Of a stretch of 64,000 nucleotides of DNA, positions 57,013 through 64,000 are shown piece by piece (the first letter of the stretch is position 1; every line of letters begins with the position of its first letter). The stretch is from the NCBI RefSeq assembly GCF_947497935.1, contig NZ_CANMIO010000004.1, positions 305,231 through 369,230 of the forward strand, written 5' to 3'. The translations under genes were made by a program, and so were the position numbers. Under the pieces are notes generated by a model. The model was not told the DNA's origin, ran no database searches, and saw only the letters and a program-made list of their open reading frames with translations. This DNA comes from an uncultured Shewanella sp. GTDB lineage: Bacteria > Pseudomonadota > Gammaproteobacteria > Enterobacterales > Shewanellaceae.

Positions 57013-58329
57013 TTAATTTATCTGTCCAGCAGCCGAGCCGCCTTGAGTCGATAATTGACTATTGAGATAGCCTTCCAATTGTCCACTCGCTCCCATCCAG
57101 CTTAACCAGCTTTCATAAAGGGCTGACTCGAGCGCTAAACCCGCTAAATAGCTGCCGCTCATCTGTCTTTGGCTTTGTAGGTAGTCACTTGTGCTGATGT
57201 CGCCAGCCTGCCACTGTTGAGACAATGAGCTAGCCGCTTTTGAACCTGAGCTCAGTACCAACTCGCTCCAGTCTTGGTAGCGCTGGGTTAATCTTGGAAG
57301 GCTTAACGAAAATTGCTTCTGCTGTTGCAGTAATCCGCGCTCAGCCGCTAAGTAGGTCTGCTCTGCAATCACAACACCTTGATTAGCAACGGCTATAGCC
57401 TCGCTGTAGTTGTTGCGGATCTGTAGTGGAATCGACACTCCGACGCCAAACTTATTCTCCTCGCCTTCGCGTTCGGCGCTAAGACTGATACTAGGATCGG
57501 CGCTGCTGTCAGCTTTGGCTTGCTGGGTAGCCACCTTGGCCATCAGCACTTGCTGATAGGCACTCTTAAGTGCAGGAAGCTGTGGAGAAACTTGGATATG
57601 GCTAGCTTGTAGCGTCAGTGCGTTAACGAAATCCTCGAAAGGCAAATCAAACTCGCCAAATAGGACTAACACTGCGCCATCGGCAACGATAGAGGCTTGC
57701 TCTGCCAGAGCATAATCGGCAGCATTACTGGCCACATCGAGTTGCATCAGCTGCAACTCGACGCTCGACATATCACCCACCTCGGTGCGCTGGCGAGCAA
57801 TATCTAGCTGAGCCTTAGCAATTTTGAACTGCTGCTGTTGAAACTCTAATGCCTTACGAGCCTGACTCTGGTTGATTAGCGCCTGTAATCTTTCGGCTAA
57901 CATCTGGTTACGCTCAAGCTCTATGCTAGAGAGTAAGATCTCACTCTCGAGCTGGGCGATACGCGTCGCTACCCCACGCTTATCGCCCCAGTCGATGGTC
58001 TGACTGATGTCTAAGCTATAGGTATCTTCACTGGCATTTTGATAACCCAAACCCAGCTCGGGGTTATAGACAGCTTGATCTGCCGCTTCAATACTCAACT
58101 GAGCTTGTTGACGACGCGCCGCTTGGGCTTGCACTTCTGGCAGGCTGTTAAAGCGTTGCATCACTTGTGGCAGCCAGTCGCTAAACTGGCCGACATTCAT
58201 GACAGTGGCGCTTACCTGGGTCTGAGTCATTGCTTCATCCAGATTCGACTCTGCAGCAATAACTTGAGCAGCCGTTGTCGTTCCAGCCAAAAGGCCTAAC
58301 AACAGACTGGCGATTATGGTTTTTTTCAT
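57013..58329 (-). CDS. TolC-family outer-membrane factor of the metal-efflux system (CzcC-like)
   Basis: 438 residues. Signal peptide MKKTIIASLLLGLLAGTTTA, then two repeats of outer-membrane-factor type with long coiled-coil helices (for example AQLDIARQRTEVGDMSSVELQLMQ, here given in parts AQLDIARQRTEVGDM and SSVELQLMQ). It forms the outer-membrane channel of the tripartite pump. It is the first gene of the three-gene efflux operon, with AGGA before the ATG. It is 34 kb from the type I secretion genes and is not evidence for their missing channel. Confidence 0.9.
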   Translation of the reverse strand: MKKTIIASLLLGLLAGTTTAAQVIAAESNLDEAMTQTQVSATVMNVGQFSDWLPQVMQRFNSLPEVQAQAARRQQAQLSIEAADQAVYNPELGLGYQNASEDTYSLDISQTIDWGDKRGVATRIAQLESEILLSSIELERNQMLAERLQALINQSQARKALEFQQQQFKIAKAQLDIARQRTEVGDMSSVELQLMQLDVASNAADYALAEQASIVADGAVLVLFGEFDLPFEDFVNALTLQASHIQVSPQLPALKSAYQQVLMAKVATQQAKADSSADPSISLSAEREGEENKFGVGVSIPLQIRNNYSEAIAVANQGVVIAEQTYLAAERGLLQQQKQFSLSLPRLTQRYQDWSELVLSSGSKAASSLSQQWQAGDISTSDYLQSQRQMSGSYLAGLALESALYESWLSWMGASGQLEGYLNSQLSTQGGSAAGQIN

Positions 58330-58622
58330 CGCGGATCCTATCGACCCGGCAATTACTTTAACTCAAATATCTAACGCGTTGCCAAGAGGCAATTTATTGC
58401 GCTTATGTTGAGTCACTATTGCTCGGGTATAAATCGATATAACAATCGCGTGGATATCACTACTTAACCGACCAAACAGATGCACAGCATCAATTTGTGG
58501 CCAATCACAGCAAGATTCACACAGTAATTTTGATATAGATTTAACGAAGAGAAAGTTAAGCGTTTAATGACATACACCAAGAGATGCAAAAGTCATCTTG
58601 CCAAACTTAAACCCCGATAGGG

Positions 58623-59060
58623 TTAAACGATAGGAGGACGGTAGTCCGGGAGTTGCTCTGGTGGAAGGTATTGCGCATCGATACTGTTTAACTCATCGCT
58701 CACAGGCACAGATGGCACCATAGAAACAATCGACATGGTCGTCACATGACCGCCATGACAGGGGCAGTCTAAACAGAGATCGAAGTTTTTAGATTCGGTT
58801 TTACTCACGGTGTGGCTATGGGCAGGCTCGTCGACACTCATATTGTCTTGAGGATCTAACGCACAGGTACAATCTACACACTCGGCTAACGTAATCACGT
58901 CGGCGGTAAACTGCACATGTGGATGCGGTGCGCTTTCTTCCTCATGATCTCCTAAATGCAACTGGTGAGCGCCAATGTTGCCGCCTGCAAACTGCAGGAG
59001 AACAACGGCAATCAGCAGAGCTGCCATTTTATAAAGAGATTGAGGAGTAAATAAACGCAA
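58623..59060 (-). CDS. Small exported His/Cys-rich protein upstream of the metal-efflux genes
   Basis: 145 residues from a TTG at 59060 with AGGTG upstream; the ATG at 59027 is an alternative start. A hydrophobic leader (MAALLIAVVLLQFAGG) is followed by a metal-ligand-rich region: HQLHLGDHEEE, HPHVQF, ECVDCTCAL and CLDCPCHGGH. It resembles in position and character the CzcI-type proteins that precede czcCBA in other bacteria, where they influence metal-dependent expression. Whether it is a true CzcI homologue is unproven. A 293-base gap separates it from the efflux operon on the same strand. Confidence 0.65.
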   Translation of the reverse strand: MRLFTPQSLYKMAALLIAVVLLQFAGGNIGAHQLHLGDHEEESAPHPHVQFTADVITLAECVDCTCALDPQDNMSVDEPAHSHTVSKTESKNFDLCLDCPCHGGHVTTMSIVSMVPSVPVSDELNSIDAQYLPPEQLPDYRPPIV

Positions 59061-59215
59061 GTCGCACCTATAAATTTAGTTTATAAATCTTACAATTAAC
59101 GCATCTAACTGATATGACTCGCATGATAACTCAAAGTTCACTTTGAACAAGATAATATCTGGCTCTTAGTGAACTTGCTCTCATTTTCAATGTGAGTCGA
59201 GTAAACTATTGATAT

Positions 59216-59392
59216 TTATTTAAATACACAATGCTTTGCATAATCGCTAGCTTCATTAGCACTCCAATCGCCCGATGGCTTCTCTTTCATCTGCTTACAC
59301 CATGCTTCGCTGCCAACCTCTGGTGCACATGCACTAAGACCAAAAATCAATGCACAAACCAACGACAATCCTGACAGTTTAGATAAAGACAT
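59216..59392 (-). CDS. DUF3012-type small lipoprotein (58 residues)
   Basis: Read directly from the DNA in the gap between larger genes. The protein starts MSLSKLSGLSLVCALIFGLS and continues ACAPEVGSEAWCKQMKEKPS, GDWSANEASDYAKHCVFK. LSAC is a lipobox, with the lipid-bearing Cys at residue 22. The EVGSEAWCKQMKEKP-GDWSANEASDYAKHC pattern is the DUF3012 signature found in small lipoproteins of Shewanella and Vibrio. AAGGA stands seven bases before the ATG. The two further cysteines could form a disulfide. Function unknown. Confidence 0.88.
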   Translation of the reverse strand: MSLSKLSGLSLVCALIFGLSACAPEVGSEAWCKQMKEKPSGDWSANEASDYAKHCVFK

Positions 59393-59466
59393 TTGTAAAT
59401 CCTTCTATTTTTTTAAGTATATTTAAAAGCAATCTCGCCCAATGATAACAAAATTTGCGTTCAAAA

Positions 59467-59838
59467 CTAATTGCACGAATCTGTACGCGCAGCTATCCAT
59501 TGTATGGCTAACGCTTTTTGCTCTAGGGGATACCAGGCCACCTCGCCTTGCATAAACGGCCCCATGAGTCTAACAGCATTACCAAACCAGTCAGGTCCGC
59601 CAACCAATACTAAAGCATCGAAATTTGGTAATTGCACCTGACCACTTCCCGCTAAGGATTGATGTTGCCATCCCTCGAGTAACACATCTGCCTCAACATA
59701 GATGTAAGTCTTACCCGTGCTCTTACGATAACTTTCAATCTGTGGCTGCATTATCTCGCGATAATCTTCGGTAGATAAGCGCCCACTGGCAAATAAACTA
59801 ATCACGCCCTTGGCAATATCAGGGATCTTACACAGCAT
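59467..59838 (-). CDS. SpoIIAA-like (STAS-fold) domain protein
   Basis: 123 residues from the ATG at 59838, with GGAG seven bases upstream (an in-frame upstream TTG at 59856 would add six residues). The sequence alternates helices and strands in the order expected of the SpoIIAA-like family (LSTEDYREIMQPQIESYRK; YIYVEADV; LVLVGGPDWFGNAVRLMGPF). Stand-alone members occur widely in marine bacteria, and their partner is usually unknown. It is a single gene. Confidence 0.75.
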   Translation of the reverse strand: MLCKIPDIAKGVISLFASGRLSTEDYREIMQPQIESYRKSTGKTYIYVEADVLLEGWQHQSLAGSGQVQLPNFDALVLVGGPDWFGNAVRLMGPFMQGEVAWYPLEQKALAIQWIAARTDSCN

Positions 59839-60032
59839 AAATAGGCTCCGTAACACAAAATCGCTGAAGCAATCATCGCTTCAATATTGCTTGATAATAG
59901 CAAACTCGCCGTGAAGGAAAAGTAGACCAAGCCCTTATTTAGGCTAAAAGTCTGTTAATATTGGCCTAAGGCAATTTAAGTCTGTGCTAGAAATTGATAT
60001 ATCGGCGCACAGATAGCAAGGGATGTGAATTT

Positions 60033-60455
60033 TTGGCGTTAATAAAAATCTCCAACTCAGTATCTATCCAAGATAGCGAACTCGAGTGGCAGTTTATCCG
60101 CTCAAGTGGTGCTGGTGGACAGCACCTAAATAAGGTGTCTACTGCCGCGCAGCTGATCTTTGATATCAAAACCTCCTCTCTACCTGAATACTACCAGCAG
60201 CGTTTACTCGCCAAAGCTGATCACCGCATCACTAAAAGCGGAAAGATCATCATTAAATGTCAGCAGAGTCGCAGCCAAGATTTTAATCGCCAAACCGCGC
60301 TTGAGCAGTTTATCGCCCTTATTGCGAGTGTGAATACGGTGCAGAAAAAGCGTATTGCAACCAAACCCACAAAAGGTAGCCAACGCCGCCGAGTCGATGC
60401 AAAGAAACAGAAAGGGGCAACTAAAGCCCTGCGGCAAAACAAATCCGGTTATTAA
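60033..60455 (+). CDS. arfB: Alternative ribosome-rescue factor ArfB (peptidyl-tRNA hydrolase)
   Basis: 140 residues from a TTG at 60033 (AAGGG ten bases upstream), giving an N-terminus like E. coli ArfB. The catalytic GGQ motif is in RSSGAGGQHLNKVSTA, followed by IFDI and HRITKSGKIII typical of the class I release-factor core without the codon-reading domains. The C-terminal tail is strongly basic (RRRVDAKKQKGATKALRQNK), which in ArfB lies in the empty mRNA channel of stalled ribosomes. A start at 59994 is open but non-homologous. Confidence 0.92.
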   Translation: MALIKISNSVSIQDSELEWQFIRSSGAGGQHLNKVSTAAQLIFDIKTSSLPEYYQQRLLAKADHRITKSGKIIIKCQQSRSQDFNRQTALEQFIALIASVNTVQKKRIATKPTKGSQRRRVDAKKQKGATKALRQNKSGY

Positions 60456-60614
60456 ACCTGTGTTGTTAAATCTATGCTATGAAATCTAAGCTATTAACTT
60501 TATAGAATCGGTCTGAATAATTAGCACTTTCACCATGTAAGGTTCGACAACCGCGTTGTTTTTTGTTGAAATCAAGGCAAGCGCACACTAACACTGTTTT
60601 CCAAGGGAATCTTC

Positions 60615-61064
60615 ATGAGCAGCCAACCCAAGATCTTATTAGTTAATGGCCCCAACTTAAACCTACTCGGACGCCGTGAACCCGGCCATTATGGTCACCA
60701 CACCCTAGAGCAGATCGTCGATGAACTTAAGCAAAGTGCAGCCCTGGAGGGGGTGCAGTTAGAGCATATTCAATCTAACGCCGAGCACTTGCTTATCGAG
60801 GCTATTCACAACAGTGACGCCGATATGGTGATAATCAACCCTGCGGCCTTTACCCATACCAGCGTTGCACTAAGAGATGCCCTGCTCGGTGTCGCTATCC
60901 CTTATATAGAAGTGCACCTTTCTAACGTGCACAGCCGTGAGCCTTTTCGTCATCACTCCTACTTTTCCGATAAAGCCATCGGGGTGATCTGTGGCTTAGG
61001 TGCTCAAGGCTACCAATTTGCGCTACAAGCCGCGATTGCACGCATTAATGCGGCTGATAAATAA
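60615..61064 (+). CDS. aroQ: Type II 3-dehydroquinate dehydratase
   Basis: 149 residues, the family size. Catalytic motifs are intact: [17 protein letters not shown] with the active Tyr, [17 protein letters not shown] and the [15 protein letters not shown] loop with His and Arg. It dehydrates 3-dehydroquinate in the shikimate pathway. It lies 15 bases before the BCCP-like gene, recalling the aroQ-accB-accC order common in gammaproteobacteria, but accC is absent here, so this may be a second copy of the pair. Confidence 0.95.
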   Translation: MSSQPKILLVNGPNLNLLGRREPGHYGHHTLEQIVDELKQSAALEGVQLEHIQSNAEHLLIEAIHNSDADMVIINPAAFTHTSVALRDALLGVAIPYIEVHLSNVHSREPFRHHSYFSDKAIGVICGLGAQGYQFALQAAIARINAADK

Positions 61065-61079
61065 GGTTTAAAACAAGCT

Positions 61080-61532
61080 ATGGATATTCGCAAGATCAAG
61101 AAGCTTATCGAACTTGTACAAGAGTCTGATATTGCCGAACTTGAGATAAAAGAAGGTGAAGAGTCGGTACGGATCTGTCGCCACAGCCCAGTGCCTATAC
61201 CGGCTAACACCCAGACTTTCTTGGCACCTGCTAGCAGCGTTGCACCAGCAACGCCTCGACCACACCTAGGCGGTCGCGACGATAATGACGAAGGCTTCCC
61301 CCACCAACTGCTCTCGCCCATGGTCGGTACGATTCATTTAACCGACAAGACGAGCCAAGCGCCACTTTGTGTTATCGACCAAAAAGTAATGGCTGGCGAT
61401 GTAGTGTGTATTATCGAAGCCATGACAATGAACAATCGAATCACTGCCGATAAATCCGGTGTGATCAGTGCCATCTTGGTTGAAGATGGCCAGCAGATTG
61501 ACTTCGAACAAGCCATTCTTGAGATCGAATAA
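61080..61532 (+). CDS. BCCP-like (AccB paralogue) lacking the biotinyl lysine
   Basis: 150 residues with the layout of the biotin carboxyl carrier protein: N-terminal helix MDIRKIKKLIELVQESDIAE, Pro/Ala linker (about 37-62) and C-terminal biotinyl-domain beta sandwich from LLSPMVGTI. The biotinylation site, normally AMKM, reads A-M-T116-M; the codon ACA at 61425-61427 replaces a lysine codon. The protein cannot be biotinylated there. The flanks (IIEAM and ADKSGVISAILVEDGQ) are well conserved, which argues against simple decay. accC does not follow; an SDR gene does, after 72 bases. Confidence 0.9.
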   Translation: MDIRKIKKLIELVQESDIAELEIKEGEESVRICRHSPVPIPANTQTFLAPASSVAPATPRPHLGGRDDNDEGFPHQLLSPMVGTIHLTDKTSQAPLCVIDQKVMAGDVVCIIEAMTMNNRITADKSGVISAILVEDGQQIDFEQAILEIE

Positions 61533-61604
61533 GTCCACTTAATCAAGAGGGCTAAAAGAACCAAGATAGAAACAGCAAATCGTTAGCAAACAATAAGGAC
61601 CACT

Positions 61605-62267
61605 ATGATACTCATTACAGGTGCCAGCAGCGGATTAGGCGCAGCGCTCGCCAAGTGTTATGGCGAAGAGCAAGCAATTTGTATCAGTGGTCGTAATAGC
61701 GAGCGTCTACAGCAAGTTGCTAAATCCATTACTTATCCTTGTCAGGCACAAGTCACCGATCTGAGTGATGCGGTTGCGGTCGAAACCCTATTCGATACCC
61801 TGCCGCAGACCCCGTCTATGATTATTCATAGCGCTGGTAGCGGCTATTTTGGCCCTATCGACACTCAGTCTCCAGAAGCGATTAAAGACCTACTCAATAA
61901 CAATGTGACTTCGGCAATCTTCTTGCTGCGCGAAGCGGTCAAGCGCTATAGAGAGCAAACGGTAACACTTGTCATCGTGATGTCGACGGCAGCACTGGTA
62001 CCAAAAGCCGAAGAGTCAACCTACTGCGCAGCTAAATGGGCGGTCAAAGCCTTGATCGAGTCCGTGCGGTTAGAACTGAAGAACAGCCCGATGAAACTGA
62101 TTGCTGTCTATCCTGGCGGTATGGACACTGACTTTTGGCCCAACAGTGGTAGGGCGGCCAACACCAGCAACTTTATGAGCGCCGACGAAGCCGCAGGCAT
62201 GCTAAAGCAAGCGCTGCAAAGTACTGAGCATGGTTATATTTCCGACCTGACAATCGCTCGTGGCTAA
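61605..62267 (+). CDS. Short-chain dehydrogenase/reductase
   Basis: 220 residues, a short classical SDR. The cofactor motif is TGASSGLG at residues 5-12, with SGRNSERL after the second strand suggesting NADP(H). HSAGSG replaces the usual NNAG, then MSTAAL carries the catalytic Ser and YCAAK the Tyr/Lys pair. The product or substrate is unknown. It is on the same strand as aroQ and the BCCP-like gene with a 72-base gap, so it could belong to the same transcript. Confidence 0.88.
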   Translation: MILITGASSGLGAALAKCYGEEQAICISGRNSERLQQVAKSITYPCQAQVTDLSDAVAVETLFDTLPQTPSMIIHSAGSGYFGPIDTQSPEAIKDLLNNNVTSAIFLLREAVKRYREQTVTLVIVMSTAALVPKAEESTYCAAKWAVKALIESVRLELKNSPMKLIAVYPGGMDTDFWPNSGRAANTSNFMSADEAAGMLKQALQSTEHGYISDLTIARG

Positions 62268-62391
62268 ACGAATACGATATTAATTAAAAAGTCGCTAAAT
62301 AGAATGAAATAACGACAGCATTTTCTATACTTATTGCAGCTAAATCATTATGACTCAGCCTCAATATCGACTGTGGTCATTAGGAGAATTG

Positions 62392-62745
62392 ATGCGAACT
62401 TGCCTACAGTTTTTGGCTTTTTCATTTGTATGCCTATTTATTGGTTACCACGCCTACCTGTTTATCATGCCTAGCGTAAAGGTCATCAATCAGTCAGGGC
62501 AGCTGCTCACGAGAGTCGAAGTCAGCCTACCAAGCAATAACTTAGTATTTGATAATATCGGCCCCAAACAGACTATGCGTATTCACCATAGCACTGACCA
62601 ATCTGATGGCGATTATGCTTACCGCATTCGCTTATCATCGGGGACATATATTAGTGGCCGCTGTGGCAAGGTGACCAATGATCAATATATGAAGGTACTA
62701 GAACTGACCATCAAGAGTGATGACAGGGTAAGCTGTATTGAATAA
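62392..62745 (+). CDS. Small single-pass membrane protein of unknown function
   Basis: 117 residues from the ATG at 62392, which has AGGAG five bases upstream; an in-frame ATG at 62350 lacks a ribosome site. One membrane helix (about 4-26, FLAFSFVCLFIGYHAYLF) is followed by a soluble domain of about 90 residues, probably periplasmic, of beta-strand character (VKVINQSGQLLTRVEVSLP) with two cysteines near the end (GRCGKV and VSCIE). I do not recognise a family. Confidence 0.65.
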   Translation: MRTCLQFLAFSFVCLFIGYHAYLFIMPSVKVINQSGQLLTRVEVSLPSNNLVFDNIGPKQTMRIHHSTDQSDGDYAYRIRLSSGTYISGRCGKVTNDQYMKVLELTIKSDDRVSCIE

Positions 62746-62751
62746 CCGCGA

Positions 62752-62776
62752 CTAGAAACTAGAACTAGAAGCTAGA
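62752..62776. repeat. Short CTAG-rich repeat
   Basis: Four tandem near-copies of ctagaa (ctagaaa, ctagaa, ctagaag, ctagag) between two convergent genes. The same motif is frequent in the intergenic block at 44179-44440. Confidence 0.5.
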
Positions 62777-62785
62777 GAATAACGA

Positions 62786-63412
62786 CTAGTCAGTTAATAA
62801 GCTTCTGATCTGCTGATAGCTTGTCTGCCAATGTTGATAATCAAGCTCAACAAGAAAAAACTCACCATTCACCAGTAGCACTAACGAGGGAAACCCTTGG
62901 ATAGGCAGGTGTCGAGTACGACTGATCTCCTCATCTAATCTTACCTTGGTTGTGTCACTCAGTAGTTCCTTAGTAAATAACTCCTCATCTAAGCCCAAGC
63001 CCACAGCAAGCTCGATTAGGGTAACGTTATCGGAAGGATTTTTAGCCTCGAGATAGTAGGCCTGCTGAATCGCTAAGATCATCTCTTGCTCCAGACCAAC
63101 TTCTCTAGCTAACAACGCTGCGCGGCAAGCGGGATAGGTTGAGCGACGAGGCTGACAGTTTTGCCAAAAGTCGAAATTGAATTGAGTGTCTAGCTGCTCG
63201 GCAATCTGGTGCCATGTTCGCTGTAAAAATTGTTGCATCTCATCGGGCATAGGATCATCGCAGTCAGGCGCTAAGCCCCCCAAGCGATACTCAATATTAA
63301 GTTCTGGATGAGCAGTCTGCAGTTGTGACTCTAGTGCTAACCAAGTCGGCCTATAACCCCAGCACCAACTACACATAGGATCGTAAACATAATAAAGGTT
63401 AGCCAAATTCAT
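62786..63412 (-). CDS. DsbA-family thioredoxin-fold protein
   Basis: 208 residues with no signal peptide, so cytoplasmic. The active site is DPMCSWCWGYRP (Cys-x-x-Cys near residues 13-16) and the cis-proline is in IQGFPSLVLL. The helical insertion between them fits the DsbA/FrnE-like group (COG3531). It probably performs thiol-disulfide or glutathione-dependent chemistry on an unknown substrate. It is a single gene on the minus strand. Confidence 0.88.
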   Translation of the reverse strand: MNLANLYYVYDPMCSWCWGYRPTWLALESQLQTAHPELNIEYRLGGLAPDCDDPMPDEMQQFLQRTWHQIAEQLDTQFNFDFWQNCQPRRSTYPACRAALLAREVGLEQEMILAIQQAYYLEAKNPSDNVTLIELAVGLGLDEELFTKELLSDTTKVRLDEEISRTRHLPIQGFPSLVLLVNGEFFLVELDYQHWQTSYQQIRSLLTD

Positions 63413-64000
63413 TAAGCACTCTTCTCCAGTCCATTTGAGGACTCTTAGACTACCTAGCTAGATACAAATGTCTAGCGACTCAAGCTAATATGTTAAAACT
63501 TTTCGGCATATTATATCGAACGGTATAAATATTTAGTATTAGTGACAGGGAGTTAGCGCCAGGGAATGAGCGACTCTCGTAGTTCGCGCAGCGAACACAT
63601 GGAGGCGAAGAAGCCCTGCTTTGGATACAACGTATTCAAGGGCTATGTAGCCCGAGTAGCTTGTTACGAAACTGGAGCCAAGGCACGTAGCCTTTCTTTG
63701 GCATCCATGCCATCAAGGCATTTGTTAACGTCAGAAGTGCCGAATGCCTGAAACGCATGGATGCAGTTTCTGGCCAAGCTCAGTGGCGGGCGACCGTCAA
63801 GGATGGCGGAAGTGTCGATATTGTCTGGAACATTTATCGACCGACGTCGACTCTTTACCGCTAAGAATGGCATTTATGCCTATTTTAAGTGATGCTCCCA
63901 CCTTATCTCAGGACGGGACAACGCCAAACGCAACTCCTCTCCTATACCATCCATGGCATTCGAGGATAAGTACTTCCTGTACACAAAAGCCACCTGCTTT
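63413..64000. other. Terminal 588 bases with no convincing gene, rich in short inverted repeats
   Basis: Several small hairpins are visible: gttcgc-gca-gcgaac (63582-63596), gggcta-tg-tagccc (63640-63653) and tgcc-atcaa-ggca around 63710. Open frames here are short and lack coding character. It may be a dispersed intergenic element, the decayed end of a mobile element, or leader sequence for a gene beyond the window. Confidence 0.4.

Noticed and set aside
57013..58329. TolC-family gene as the missing outer-membrane channel of the type I secretion system
   Set aside because: It is on the opposite strand about 18 kb away and forms an operon with the metal-efflux adaptor and pump.
60615..62267. 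aroQ/BCCP/SDR as a fatty-acid synthesis operon
   Set aside because: The carrier cannot be biotinylated, accC is absent and the SDR does not look like FabG. Co-location alone is not enough.
63566..63751. 61-codon open frame in the terminal region
   Set aside because: It lacks a ribosome site, overlaps a chain of small inverted repeats and has no protein-like pattern.

Overview
The window looks like a chromosomal segment of a Shewanella-type marine gammaproteobacterium. This is inferred from the gene content: a MetJ/met-box methionine regulon, an octaheme tetrathionate reductase (Otr) with a DUF3373 outer-membrane-type partner, a RegB/RegA-like pair, a LapB-like type I secretion system with a VCBS adhesin, and DUF3012 and cysteine-rich CWC small proteins. 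I see no rRNA, tRNA, CRISPR array, prophage or complete insertion sequence.

Layout. 1-8.2 kb: start of ssb, a YajR-like MFS transporter, uvrA, a small membrane protein, an M28 lipoprotein peptidase and the DEAD-box helicase deaD. 8.6-16.6 kb: a DMT transporter, two small Cys-rich proteins, the methionine block (metF; metBL divergent from metJ, with three runs of met boxes) and a TauE/SafE permease. 16.6-19.8 kb: a TraF-like outer membrane protein and a divergent LysR/SDR pair. 19.8-23.9 kb: a respiratory cluster of monoheme cytochrome c, DUF3373 barrel and octaheme cytochrome, preceded by CRP-like sites. 24.2-38.8 kb: a tightly packed type I secretion operon of two half-ABC exporters, an HlyD adaptor and a 3,089-residue VCBS-repeat protein. 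38.8-42 kb: a MOT1-like anion permease and a convergent RegB/RegA-like two-component system. 42-52 kb: PhoD-like phosphatase, pseudouridine synthase, LON-domain protein, patatin, YhcH/YiaL protein, a three-domain cysteine desulfurase/metallo-beta-lactamase/rhodanese fusion and MepA. 52.4-59.1 kb: a heavy-metal RND efflux operon (TolC, His-rich adaptor, CzcA/CusA pump) with a small His/Cys-rich exported protein upstream. 59.2-63.4 kb: a tiny DUF3012 lipoprotein, a SpoIIAA-like protein, ArfB, AroQ, a BCCP-like protein whose biotinyl lysine is replaced by threonine, an SDR, a small membrane protein and a DsbA-family protein. The last 590 bases hold no convincing gene.

The points most worth a second look are: the BCCP paralogue that cannot be biotinylated at the usual site and has no accC beside it; the single-polypeptide desulfurase/persulfide dioxygenase-like/rhodanese fusion; and the secretion operon, in which both ABC partners have lost canonical nucleotide-binding motifs while their cargo carries five near-identical 321-bp repeats and a 150-bp Gly-Thr minisatellite. 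Several small genes were found by reading intergenic DNA directly: 38664-38822, 47399-47563 and 59216-59392. Sulfur themes recur (methionine synthesis, TauE, tetrathionate reductase, persulfide fusion, rhodanese), but these genes are scattered and I do not claim they form one system.
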